From: Nitrospirillum viridazoti CBAmc
Lineage (GTDB): Bacteria; Pseudomonadota; Alphaproteobacteria; Azospirillales; Azospirillaceae
Reading direction: 5' to 3'
Length of the DNA stretch: 64,000 nt
NCBI RefSeq assembly: GCF_000730165.1
Contig: NZ_CP022112.1
Coordinates: 1,280,001 to 1,344,000 of the forward strand
Position 1 is the first letter of the stretch. Each line of letters begins with the position of its first letter. The notes below the pieces were generated by a model. That model worked only from the letters and a program-made list of their open reading frames with translations, was not told the origin of the DNA and did not search any database. Shown piece after piece: positions 1 through 14,217 of the stretch. The position numbers and the translations under genes were made by a program.

Positions 1-397
1 TGTTCACCTGCGCGAAAATACGTCCGAAGTGGCGCCAGCCGTCACCCCCGCCGATGTAGATGTCGAACGCCCCTTCATAATAGGCGCGCAGTATCCCCTC
101 GACGGTGGGGTGGTCCCCTGCCGCCGCCTCATAAGCGTCCAGCGCCGCGGTGCGGGTAGTGACCGCATATTGCACGCGGCGTTCAAAGACGGCATCGAAC
201 AATGCCTTCTTGCCATCGAAGTAATAGTGAATCAGTGCCGGATGGATGCCCATCCTGTCGGCGACATCCTTGATCGTCACCCCGAAGTACCCGAGTTGGG
301 CGAACAGATCCTCGCTGGTATCGAGGATCAACTTCACAGTCGCGGCCCGCTGCTCCGCCCGCGTGCGGCGGCCCGTAGGCTTCGGCTCTGCTGCCAT
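1..397 (-). CDS. TetR-family transcriptional regulator (3' end cut by window edge)
   Basis: About 132 residues of a TetR/AcrR repressor are visible; the C-terminal ligand domain runs off the left edge. The N-terminal helix-turn-helix is clear at residues about 15-65: a basic stretch (GRRTRAEQRAA), then GYFGVTIKDVADRMGIHP and the recognition-helix hallmark ALIHYYFDGKKALF. The ATG at 397 follows GGAG with suitable spacing. The gene diverges from the TonB receptor at 607, and a perfect 8-bp inverted repeat lies in the 209-bp gap. It therefore probably represses the receptor/transporter/esterase genes and itself until a ligand binds. The ligand is unknown. Confidence 0.9.
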   Translation of the reverse strand, partial: MAAEPKPTGRRTRAEQRAATVKLILDTSEDLFAQLGYFGVTIKDVADRMGIHPALIHYYFDGKKALFDAVFERRVQYAVTTRTAALDAYEAAAGDHPTVEGILRAYYEGAFDIYIGGGDGWRHFGRIFAQVN

Positions 398-516
398 ATT
401 CTCCGGCCTTCCTGATCGGACGCGTCGGGAAAAGACGCCATCCACCCCTTCATTCGACAGGGACGATGGGGCGCCCGCCCCGTCCGGTCAAGCAATGACA
501 TTGCCCAATGAACTTT

Positions 517-536
517 TTCATTTATCACTAAATGAA
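517..536. promoter_or_regulatory. Candidate TetR operator: perfect inverted repeat
   Basis: TTCATTTA-TCAC-TAAATGAA is an 8-bp perfect inverted repeat with a 4-bp spacer. It lies between the divergent TetR (start 397) and TonB receptor (start 607) genes, in an AT-rich patch of a GC-rich region. Size, symmetry and position fit a TetR dimer site. A TTGCCC at 501-506 could be a -35 element whose -10 would fall inside the repeat. Function is inferred. Confidence 0.6.
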
Positions 537-606
537 TGAACTTGACGACCCATCGGCCATCGGATATCGCTTTGAGAAACCTATAAATAAACAGGGGAGG
601 GAACGC

Positions 607-3246
607 ATGCCTGGGACCTCGAAAGCCGCGAGGCGCGTCGCGCTGTCCGGCACATCGCTCGTGACCGTCATGCTTTTCGCGTCGGGCCCATCATGGGCCC
701 AAACGTCGGCCGCGCCGACGCAGACCACCGCCGCGACATCAGGTGGCGAGCTGGAAGAGATCATCGTCACCGGTTCCAGAATTCGCGGCGTCCCGCCGGT
801 GGGCTCGAACCTGATCAGCGTCTCGAATGAGGATATCAAGACCGTCGGCGCCACCACGACGGCGGACCTGCTGGCCACCGTGCCGCAGCTGAACAGCTTC
901 AACACCGCCCCGCGCGCCAGCAGCGCCGGGTTCGGCACCTTCGCGCCGGGCCTGCGCGGCCTACCCTCCAGCGCCACGCTGACGCTGATGAACGGCCACC
1001 GCCTGGCCAGCGCCGCGGCCAACGACACAGGGCCGGACTATCCCAACATCCCCAGCCTGGCGCTGGAGCGGGTGGAGGTCGTGCCCGATGGCGCGTCATC
1101 GGTTTACGGCTCGGACGCCATAGCCGGCGTGGTCAACTTCATCACCCGCCAGCACTTCTCAGGGGCGGAAGCCGACGTCCGCTACGGCATGTCCGACGGC
1201 TATCACTCAGTGTCGGCCAGCGGCGTGATTGGCCGGACCTGGGCCACCGGGTCCTTCCTGGCAGCTTATGAGTTCATGCGGAATACCAATATCACCGGCA
1301 GCGAACGGGACTATCGCGTCCAGGACTTCCGGCCTTCCGGCGGTGTCGATACCCGGTCGTACAATTGCCCGTCCGCTAACGTGGTGATCCCGCAGACCGG
1401 CGCGCTGACCTACGCCGCCCCCGGCTTCAGGCCCGGCACGATCAATTACTGCGACGGCAACGCCGCGGTCGACCTGCTTCCCCGGTCACGCCTGCACAGC
1501 GGCTTCCTGACCGGCCGGCAGGAACTGGGCGAGCGTGTCACCGTGTGGGCCGATCTGCTGTATTCGGACCGCATGGACATCATCCAGGCGGCTCCGCCCG
1601 TCGAAACGCTGACCATCACCAGGACCAACCCCTACTTCGTGGCACCGCCCGGCACCGGAGCCACGTCGGAGACCGTGCTGTTTCGCACCGACAACCTTTT
1701 CGGCGCCGACCATCTCAACAACACCGACAACACCCGGGTGGGCAATTCGTCGGTGGGCGTCGACGTGCAACTGCCCGCCGATTTGAACCTGAGCGTCTAC
1801 GGCACCTTCGACTGGGCGACCAACGACGCCTTCATCCCCGGCGTCAATCCCGTGGCCCTCGCCGTGGCGGCGGCGGGAACGACGACGGCCACGGCCCTGG
1901 ATCCCTTCGGCCAGCGCACCGCCCCCAGCGTCGCCGCTGCCATCACCACCTACCCCACCACTGTCACCGTCACCCAGCACACCAACCTGGGCGCCCTGAA
2001 GCTGGACGGGCCACTGTTCGACCTGCCGGGCGGCCCGCTGAAGTTCGCGGCCGGGGCGGAGTTCCGCAACGAGACCTTCACCCAGCGGGGCTACGTCGGC
2101 GCGGCGCCGGTGCCCGAGGATCTGGACCGGGACATCTATTCCGCCTTCGGCGAAATCTTCGCGCCCATCGTGGGCGCCGGCAATGAGGCGCCGCTGCTGC
2201 ACCGCCTGTCGCTGTCGGTGTCCGGCCGCTACGACCACTACAGCGACTTCGGATCGACCAGCAATCCCAAGGTCGGCCTCAACTGGGACCCGGTGGAAGA
2301 CCTGACCATCCGCGGCTCTTACGGCAAATCCTTCCGGGCGCCGGGCATGCGCCAGGTGGGAGCCACCGTGGGCGCCTACTACCTCGACGCCGCCAGCGCC
2401 GCCGTCCTGGCCCGCGACCCGTCGCGGGGGGCGGCGCAGGTCAACACGGTCTACCTGGCGGGCGGTAACCGCGACCTGCAGCCCGAGACGGCCCGCACCT
2501 ACTCCGTCGGCGTCGACTGGCAACCGCACTTCCTGCCGGACTTCCGCGCCAGCGCCACCTTTTACGATATCAAGTTCGACGGCGCGATCGGCACCCCGCC
2601 GGCGTCGCTGGTCTTCACCGACCCGACGTTCGCGTCCGTCGTCTACCGCAACCCCACCCCGGCGCAGCTGGCCAAGCTGCTGGGGGTGGCCACACCGGTC
2701 AACCTGCCCAATCCCCTGCCTCAGATCGGCAACCTGCTGGACGAGCGCCTGGGCAATTTCGGCAGCCGCGCCACCAACGGCCTGGACTTCGATTTCGGCT
2801 ATCACCGGGACGTGGGCTTCGGCACCGTGTTCGCGGGCCTGGCCGGCAACTACATCCTGAAGTTCGACACGCAGCTGTCGCCCACCGCCCCGGTGTCGGA
2901 CAGCCTGCGGCTGGGCCTGCCGCAATGGACCTTCCGGGCCTCGCTGGGCGCCACCGTCGGGGCGGTCAGCGTGGTCACCTTCGTCAATTACCAGGACGGC
3001 GTGACCAACAGCTTCGCCACGCCCACCGGCACCGGCGTGTACAGCGCCGACCCGTACACGACGGTCGACTTGCGCGTCACCTGGACACTGCCGGACAGCG
3101 GCATGACCTCGAAGACAGAGCTGGCCTTGCAGATCAACGACCTCTTGGACAAGCGGCCACCCTACTTCCCCGCGACGGACGGCATCGGCAGCAACTACAA
3201 TCCCATCGGCCGCTTCGTCGCCCTCAATATCAGAAAAAGCTTCTAG
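607..3246 (+). CDS. TonB-dependent outer-membrane receptor
   Basis: An 879-residue outer-membrane receptor for energised uptake of a ligand. The ATG at 607 was chosen over one at 532 because AGGGGAGGG precedes it and the protein then opens with a signal peptide (basic MPGTSKAARR, hydrophobic core, cleavage near SWAQ). The TonB-box/plug entry EEIIVTGSRIRG comes at about residue 50. The plug motif GASSVYGSDAIAGVVNF follows, then the beta-barrel, ending in a terminal phenylalanine (NIRKSF) as usual for barrel proteins. It lies just upstream of an MFS transporter and an esterase, which suggests import of a bulky ester or glycoside. It belongs to the Caulobacter/sphingomonad-type receptors, not the classical siderophore set; the ligand is not deducible. 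Confidence 0.93.
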   Translation: MPGTSKAARRVALSGTSLVTVMLFASGPSWAQTSAAPTQTTAATSGGELEEIIVTGSRIRGVPPVGSNLISVSNEDIKTVGATTTADLLATVPQLNSFNTAPRASSAGFGTFAPGLRGLPSSATLTLMNGHRLASAAANDTGPDYPNIPSLALERVEVVPDGASSVYGSDAIAGVVNFITRQHFSGAEADVRYGMSDGYHSVSASGVIGRTWATGSFLAAYEFMRNTNITGSERDYRVQDFRPSGGVDTRSYNCPSANVVIPQTGALTYAAPGFRPGTINYCDGNAAVDLLPRSRLHSGFLTGRQELGERVTVWADLLYSDRMDIIQAAPPVETLTITRTNPYFVAPPGTGATSETVLFRTDNLFGADHLNNTDNTRVGNSSVGVDVQLPADLNLSVYGTFDWATNDAFIPGVNPVALAVAAAGTTTATALDPFGQRTAPSVAAAITTYPTTVTVTQHTNLGALKLDGPLFDLPGGPLKFAAGAEFRNETFTQRGYVGAAPVPEDLDRDIYSAFGEIFAPIVGAGNEAPLLHRLSLSVSGRYDHYSDFGSTSNPKVGLNWDPVEDLTIRGSYGKSFRAPGMRQVGATVGAYYLDAASAAVLARDPSRGAAQVNTVYLAGGNRDLQPETARTYSVGVDWQPHFLPDFRASATFYDIKFDGAIGTPPASLVFTDPTFASVVYRNPTPAQLAKLLGVATPVNLPNPLPQIGNLLDERLGNFGSRATNGLDFDFGYHRDVGFGTVFAGLAGNYILKFDTQLSPTAPVSDSLRLGLPQWTFRASLGATVGAVSVVTFVNYQDGVTNSFATPTGTGVYSADPYTTVDLRVTWTLPDSGMTSKTELALQINDLLDKRPPYFPATDGIGSNYNPIGRFVALNIRKSF

Positions 3247-3303
3247 GCAGTTGGGTCACTCTTCCGACGTCGGGCATCGGCACCAGCCACGGGTATTTAA
3301 GAC

Positions 3304-4656
3304 ATGACCATCGTTTCCCCGGCGCCAAAGCCGGTGTCGACTTCGCCCCGAGGCACGGCGCCGCCGCCTGATGCACGCGCCTGGTACGTTTTGGCGGCGC
3401 TTTGCTTCGTCTATGTACTGAACTTCCTGGACCGGCAGTTGCTGTCCATTCTGGCCAAGCCCATCCAGGATGACCTGGGCGTCAGCGACGGCCAGCTGGG
3501 CCTGATCAGCGGGCTCTACTTCGCCCTGTTCTATTGCTTCATCTCCATCCCCGTGGCCTGGCTGGCCGATCGCACCAATCGGGTGCGGGTGCTGTCCATC
3601 GCCTGCGCCCTATGGAGCGCGGCCACGGTGGCCTGCGGTCTGTCGGCCACGTATCCGCAGCTGGTGCTGGCACGCATGACGGTGGGCGTGGGGGAAGCGG
3701 GTGGTGTGCCCCCCTCCTACGCCATCATCACCGATTATTTCCCACCGGGGCGGCGGGGTGCCGCTTTGGGCCTGTTCAACCTGGGCCCGCCCCTGGGCCA
3801 GGCGTTGGGCGTCGCCTTCGGCGCCTCCATCGCCGCCGCCTACAGCTGGCGCCAGGCCTTCCTGGTGCTGGGCATGTTCGGCGTCGCCGCCGCGCTCATC
3901 GTCTGGCTGACCATCCGCGAGCCCAAGCGCGGCCGGCTGGATGCGCCACCGGTCGGTGCCACGCCTGCCCAGCCGGCCGAAGCCCCAGCCCAAGCCAAGG
4001 CCGGTTTCATCGAAACGGTGGCGATGTTCTTCCGGCGGCCGGCGCTGCTGCTGATGGCGCTGGCCTGCGGGGCAACGCAGTTCGTCACCTACGCCGTCAT
4101 GAATTTCACCGTCCTGTTCCTGATGCGGGAAAAGGGCATGAGCCTGCAGCAGGTGGCGGTATATTACGCCCTGCTGATCGGCATCGGCATTTCCATCGGC
4201 ATGTATGCCTCGGGCCGGCTGGTCGACCGGTTCAGCGGCCGATCCAAGCAAGCCTACGCCCTGGTCCCGGCGCTGGGCCTGGCGGGCGCAGTACCCTTCT
4301 TCGTGGGCTTCGTCTGGGCGCCGGGGTGGCAGCTGGCGTTGCTGCTGCTGATCGGTCCGACCATCCTCAATTACTTCTTCCTCTCCCCCGCCGTCACCTT
4401 GGTGCAGGAGGAGGTACGGCCCAGCCAGCGCGTGCTGTCGGGCGCCTTGCTGCTGCTGGTCATGAACCTGATCGGCCTGGGGTTCGGCCCCACCTACCTG
4501 GGGGCCGCCAGCGACCACTTCCGGACGGCCCATCCCGGCAATTCCCTGCAACTCGCCTTCTACACCCTTGTCCCCTTCTATTTCCTGGCCATCACGCTTT
4601 TCCTGGCGCTGGCGCGGGTGCTGGAGGGTGAAGCCAACCGGACCGGAGATCACTGA
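3304..4656 (+). CDS. MFS transporter, Spinster-like
   Basis: A 450-residue inner-membrane permease of the major facilitator superfamily with about 12 hydrophobic segments. Family marks are NFLDRQLLSILAKPI in the first helix, the loop motif WLADRTNRVRVL between helices 2 and 3, and the helix-4/5 region around ARMTVGVGEAGGVPPSY. These resemble the Spinster-type permeases common beside TonB receptors in alphaproteobacteria. A proline/alanine-rich cytoplasmic linker (about 217-235) separates the two halves. The stop overlaps the esterase start (ATGA at 4653-4656), so the two are translationally coupled. Role inferred from context: moving the receptor-imported compound, or its hydrolysis product, across the inner membrane. 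Confidence 0.9.
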   Translation: MTIVSPAPKPVSTSPRGTAPPPDARAWYVLAALCFVYVLNFLDRQLLSILAKPIQDDLGVSDGQLGLISGLYFALFYCFISIPVAWLADRTNRVRVLSIACALWSAATVACGLSATYPQLVLARMTVGVGEAGGVPPSYAIITDYFPPGRRGAALGLFNLGPPLGQALGVAFGASIAAAYSWRQAFLVLGMFGVAAALIVWLTIREPKRGRLDAPPVGATPAQPAEAPAQAKAGFIETVAMFFRRPALLLMALACGATQFVTYAVMNFTVLFLMREKGMSLQQVAVYYALLIGIGISIGMYASGRLVDRFSGRSKQAYALVPALGLAGAVPFFVGFVWAPGWQLALLLLIGPTILNYFFLSPAVTLVQEEVRPSQRVLSGALLLLVMNLIGLGFGPTYLGAASDHFRTAHPGNSLQLAFYTLVPFYFLAITLFLALARVLEGEANRTGDH

Positions 4657-6293
4657 TGCGTCTTTTCCTACGCCTGGGCGCCTGCGCCGCGGCCGCCTTG
4701 CTGTCCTTCGGCGCCATGGCCGAGGACAATCCCACGGTGCGGGCGCCGGCCGGCAGCGTGGCGGGCCGCAGCAGCGGCGACCTGAACGTCTTCAAGGGGA
4801 TTCCCTACGCCAAGCCCCCGGTAGGCCCGCTGCGGTGGAAGGCGCCGGAAGCGCTGCCGTCGTGGACGGGCGTGCGTGACGCCGGGGCGCCGGGCCTGGC
4901 CTGCGTGCAGCCCAAGGCGGCCGGCACCACCGTCTACACCAGCCCGCCACCGGCGATGGGCGAGGATTGCCTGACCCTGAACATCACGGCGCCGAAGCGG
5001 GCGAAGAGCGCCCCTGTCCTGGTGTGGATCCACGGCGGCACGCTGCTCAACGGCTATGGCTTCAACGAAATGTATGACGGCGCCGCCCTGGCCCGGCGCG
5101 GCGTCATTGTTGTATCCATCAATTACCGGCTGAGCGTCCTGGGCTACATGGCCCATCCGGGTCTGAGCGCGGAGAATCCCGACGGCATTTCCGGCAATTA
5201 CGGCCTGCTGGACCAGATCGCAGCATTGCGCTGGATCCACGACAACATCGCCGCCTTCGGTGGTGACCCGGCCAATGTCACGGTGTCCGGCGAGTCCGCC
5301 GGCGCGCTGTCGGTCATGTACCTGATGGCGTCGCCCAAGGCGAAGGGGCTGTTCGCCAAAGCGGTGGTGGAGAGCGGCTACATGATCTCCATGCCCGAGC
5401 TGAAGCAACCCAACCATGGCGAGTTCGCGGCAGAGGCTATCGGGTCCTACATCGCCGGACAGGTGGGGGCGACCGACGTGGCGGCGCTGCGCGCCATGGA
5501 CGCGGAAACGCTGGTACAGGCGGCGGCCAAGGTCAACTACTTCCCCCTCGGCACGGTGGACGGCAAAGTACTGACCGGCCAGTTGGTCGATGTTTTCGAC
5601 AAGGGGGGGCAGGCGCCTGTTCCCATCCTGGCCGGGTTCAACAGCGGGGAAATCCGTTCCCTGCGCTGGCTGATCGCCCCGCCGCCGGCCGACGCCAAGG
5701 CCTATGAGGCGATGATCCGCGAACGCTACGGCGACCTGGCCGATGAATTCCTACGGCTCTACCCAGCCACCAGCACGCTGGAGGAAAGCGAGCTGGCGGC
5801 CACCCGCGATGCGCTGTACGGCTGGACGGCAGAGCGGCTGGTGCGGGACCAGACCAGGCTGGGGCAACCGGGATATCTCTACCTGTTCGACCACGGCTAT
5901 CCGGCCATGGACGACAAGGGGTTGCACAGCTTCCACGCCTCGGAAATCCCCTATGTCTTCGGCACCATGGCGCACACCCCATCCTATTGGCCGAAGGCGC
6001 CGGACAGCCCGGTCGAGCGCCGCCTGACCGCCGCCATGAGCGATTACTGGGCCAGCTTCGCCCGCGACGGAAAGCCGGTGGCGGAGGGACTGCCCGCCTG
6101 GCCCGTCTTCGGCCAGGATGAAGGCTACATGGCCTTCACCGACACCGCGCAACCGGGGCACAAGGTGATGCCGGGCATGTACGCGTTGCACGAGGCCACC
6201 GTGTGCCGCCGGCGGGCGGCGGGCAACCTGCCCTGGAACTGGAACACCGGCGTCGTCTCGCCCGTGCTGCCCCCGCATGCGGAGGGTTGCTGA
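4656..6293 (+). CDS. Type-B carboxylesterase, secreted
   Basis: A 545-residue alpha/beta-hydrolase of the carboxylesterase/lipase type-B family, close to the usual family length. It begins with a signal peptide (MRLFLRLGACAAAALL, cleavage near AMAED), so it should act in the periplasm or at the outer membrane. Family landmarks are FKGIPYAKPPVG near residue 45, EDCLTLNI, the oxyanion-hole region IHGGTL, the nucleophile elbow GESAG with Ser214, and the catalytic-His segment HASEIPYVFG with His427. The last gene of the receptor-transporter-esterase run, it overlaps the MFS gene by one base. It probably hydrolyses the imported ester; the substrate is unknown. Confidence 0.92.
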   Translation: MRLFLRLGACAAAALLSFGAMAEDNPTVRAPAGSVAGRSSGDLNVFKGIPYAKPPVGPLRWKAPEALPSWTGVRDAGAPGLACVQPKAAGTTVYTSPPPAMGEDCLTLNITAPKRAKSAPVLVWIHGGTLLNGYGFNEMYDGAALARRGVIVVSINYRLSVLGYMAHPGLSAENPDGISGNYGLLDQIAALRWIHDNIAAFGGDPANVTVSGESAGALSVMYLMASPKAKGLFAKAVVESGYMISMPELKQPNHGEFAAEAIGSYIAGQVGATDVAALRAMDAETLVQAAAKVNYFPLGTVDGKVLTGQLVDVFDKGGQAPVPILAGFNSGEIRSLRWLIAPPPADAKAYEAMIRERYGDLADEFLRLYPATSTLEESELAATRDALYGWTAERLVRDQTRLGQPGYLYLFDHGYPAMDDKGLHSFHASEIPYVFGTMAHTPSYWPKAPDSPVERRLTAAMSDYWASFARDGKPVAEGLPAWPVFGQDEGYMAFTDTAQPGHKVMPGMYALHEATVCRRRAAGNLPWNWNTGVVSPVLPPHAEGC

Positions 6294-6539
6294 CAGGCTG
6301 CCGACGGGACGTGCCGCGATCGTCACCGGGGCCGGCGGCACGCCCTGTTCCTGGTCCGACAGGACGGTGAGGTGAGACCGCGCCCTGGCTGTCCTGTGGC
6401 AGCCGGGCGAGGAAGGGCCCTCGCCCGCCGCGCTCTATCGGGTTAAATTTGACAATATTTTTAGACCCTTGGCTGCTACGCTGCCTCCGTTCCGAACCAT
6501 CATTGGACCGGTGCCCGTCCTGCCGAGGGGAAATTGGAG

Positions 6540-7490
6540 ATGCAGCCGCCCGCCCTGTCCGCGTCCTCCGCCTCCAACGCCCGCAGCGTGGCGGAAACGA
6601 ATTTCATTTCCGCGACCATCCTGCACTCGCAGCTGACGGATGACGGCGAACGGCTGAGCGTCCGGCGCACCACCTGTGACGCCCTGCCCGATGTGGAAAT
6701 GGGCTACGGCGGCATTGACGCCCACCTGGCGCGGCTTTACCTGCAGCCCACCCCCGCCTGCACCATGCAGCAGGGCCGGCGCATGCTGCAGCTGGAACCC
6801 CGGGCGCCCATGGAATGCTCGTTCCGCGACATGCGCGACCCCTGCGTCTGGCGCATCGTCCATCCCGTGGACATCATCAGTTTCGAGCTGCCGCGCGGCG
6901 CCATGGCCCATTGGGCCCGGGACGTGGGGCTACGCGGCTTCCACGGGCTGGACTATGAATCCGGCCTGACGATGATCGACGACGTCATCACCCATTTCGG
7001 CCTGGCGCTGATGGCGCCGCTGGCCACGCCCGGCCGGGCCCCAGCCCTGTTCGTCGACTATATCCTGAACGCCTTCTGCACCTATCTGGTGCGCATCATG
7101 GGGCGCGAGCTGCCCGATGGCTGGCGCCGGGGCGGCCTAGCCCTATGGCAGGAACGCCGGGCGAAGGAAATGATGGAAGCGGACCTGCGGGCGCCGGTGA
7201 CGCTGAAACAGCTGGCGGACGCCTGCGGCCTGTCGGCGGCGCACTTCGCCCGCGCCTTCCGCCAATCGGTGGGGGAACCGCCACACCGCTGGCTGACCGG
7301 CCGCCGGGTGGAATTGGCCAAGGCGTTGCTGACGGCGGGCGAATTGCCCCTGGCCGACATCGCCCTGCGCTGCGGCTTCTCCGACCAGAGCCATTTCACC
7401 CAGGTCTTTTCCCGCTTGTGCGGCCAGTCCCCGGGCGTCTGGCGCCGCGCCCATCAGCGGAACGTCGTGCCCGGCCGCCGCCCGGAGTGA
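6540..7490 (+). CDS. AraC-family transcriptional regulator
   Basis: A 316-residue regulator with a C-terminal double helix-turn-helix of AraC/XylS type at about 215-312. The first HTH is around LKQLADACGLSAAHFARAF. The second is around LADIALRCGFSDQSHFTQVF, followed by G-x-SPG-x-WRR, the family signature. The N-terminal half is a diverged effector domain with no strong match. A TTG two codons upstream would also be in frame, but the ATG at 6540 sits 4-10 bases after GAGGGG/GGAG and is preferred. It lies 245 bp downstream of the esterase on the same strand, so it may have its own promoter; a TTGACA occurs at 6449-6454. It may act on the esterase cluster, but nothing in the sequence proves this. 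Confidence 0.88.
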   Translation: MQPPALSASSASNARSVAETNFISATILHSQLTDDGERLSVRRTTCDALPDVEMGYGGIDAHLARLYLQPTPACTMQQGRRMLQLEPRAPMECSFRDMRDPCVWRIVHPVDIISFELPRGAMAHWARDVGLRGFHGLDYESGLTMIDDVITHFGLALMAPLATPGRAPALFVDYILNAFCTYLVRIMGRELPDGWRRGGLALWQERRAKEMMEADLRAPVTLKQLADACGLSAAHFARAFRQSVGEPPHRWLTGRRVELAKALLTAGELPLADIALRCGFSDQSHFTQVFSRLCGQSPGVWRRAHQRNVVPGRRPE

Positions 7491-7888
7491 AGAGCCGGCC
7501 GAGCCGCTGACACCGACTTGCGGGTCCGCAGCGGAACCACCGCGTCCCGGTCGCCCACGCAAGGGGCGGCACCCGCCCAAACGGCGTAGTCAAAACAGAT
7601 ATACGATCACCGCAGTATCCCACTTACCTAAGTTATAGGACGGCATAGACGGACAGAAGCTGTATCGAACTCTTGGGAACTGCTAGACCATATGAATAGA
7701 ACGACATGCTAAACTACGCCCGTGAAATATCCGTACTTGTAAAATCGGCCCAATAGGGGTGCTCCGGTCGGCGATTGTACGGCAGGAACGGATGCGGCGC
7801 CCCCTCAGGGAAGAACAGGGCCCCGGCCACCCCCGGGGCCGAGCGTCATCAATCCGTGGCCCAGCCGGGCCCATGCCGGGAGGCTTCC
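7491..7888. other. 398-bp non-coding gap before the giant kinase
   Basis: No convincing gene. The middle (about 7590-7755) is clearly richer in A and T than its surroundings and probably carries the kinase promoter, but I found no well-spaced -35/-10 pair. TAAAAT at 7740-7745 and TAAACT preceded by TG at 7707-7715 are isolated -10-like matches. The kinase reading frame is open from a TTG at 7775, but that 5' extension has no conserved content and no ribosome-binding site. Confidence 0.5.
7819..7840 (+). other. GC-rich hairpin in the kinase leader
   Basis: GGCCCCGG and CCGGGGCC form a perfect 8-bp stem around a 6-base loop, about 48 bases upstream of the proposed TTG start. No T-tract follows, so it does not look like an intrinsic terminator. 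It could stabilise the leader or affect translation of a gene with a weak start codon. The structure is read directly; the role is speculative. Confidence 0.4.
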
Positions 7889-14203
<6,315 letters not shown>

Positions 14204-14217
14204 GGGAACGCTTCACC

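Noticed and set aside
7521-7560. Possible terminator after the AraC gene (TGCGGGTCCGCA)
   Set aside because: The stem is only 5 bp and no T-tract follows.
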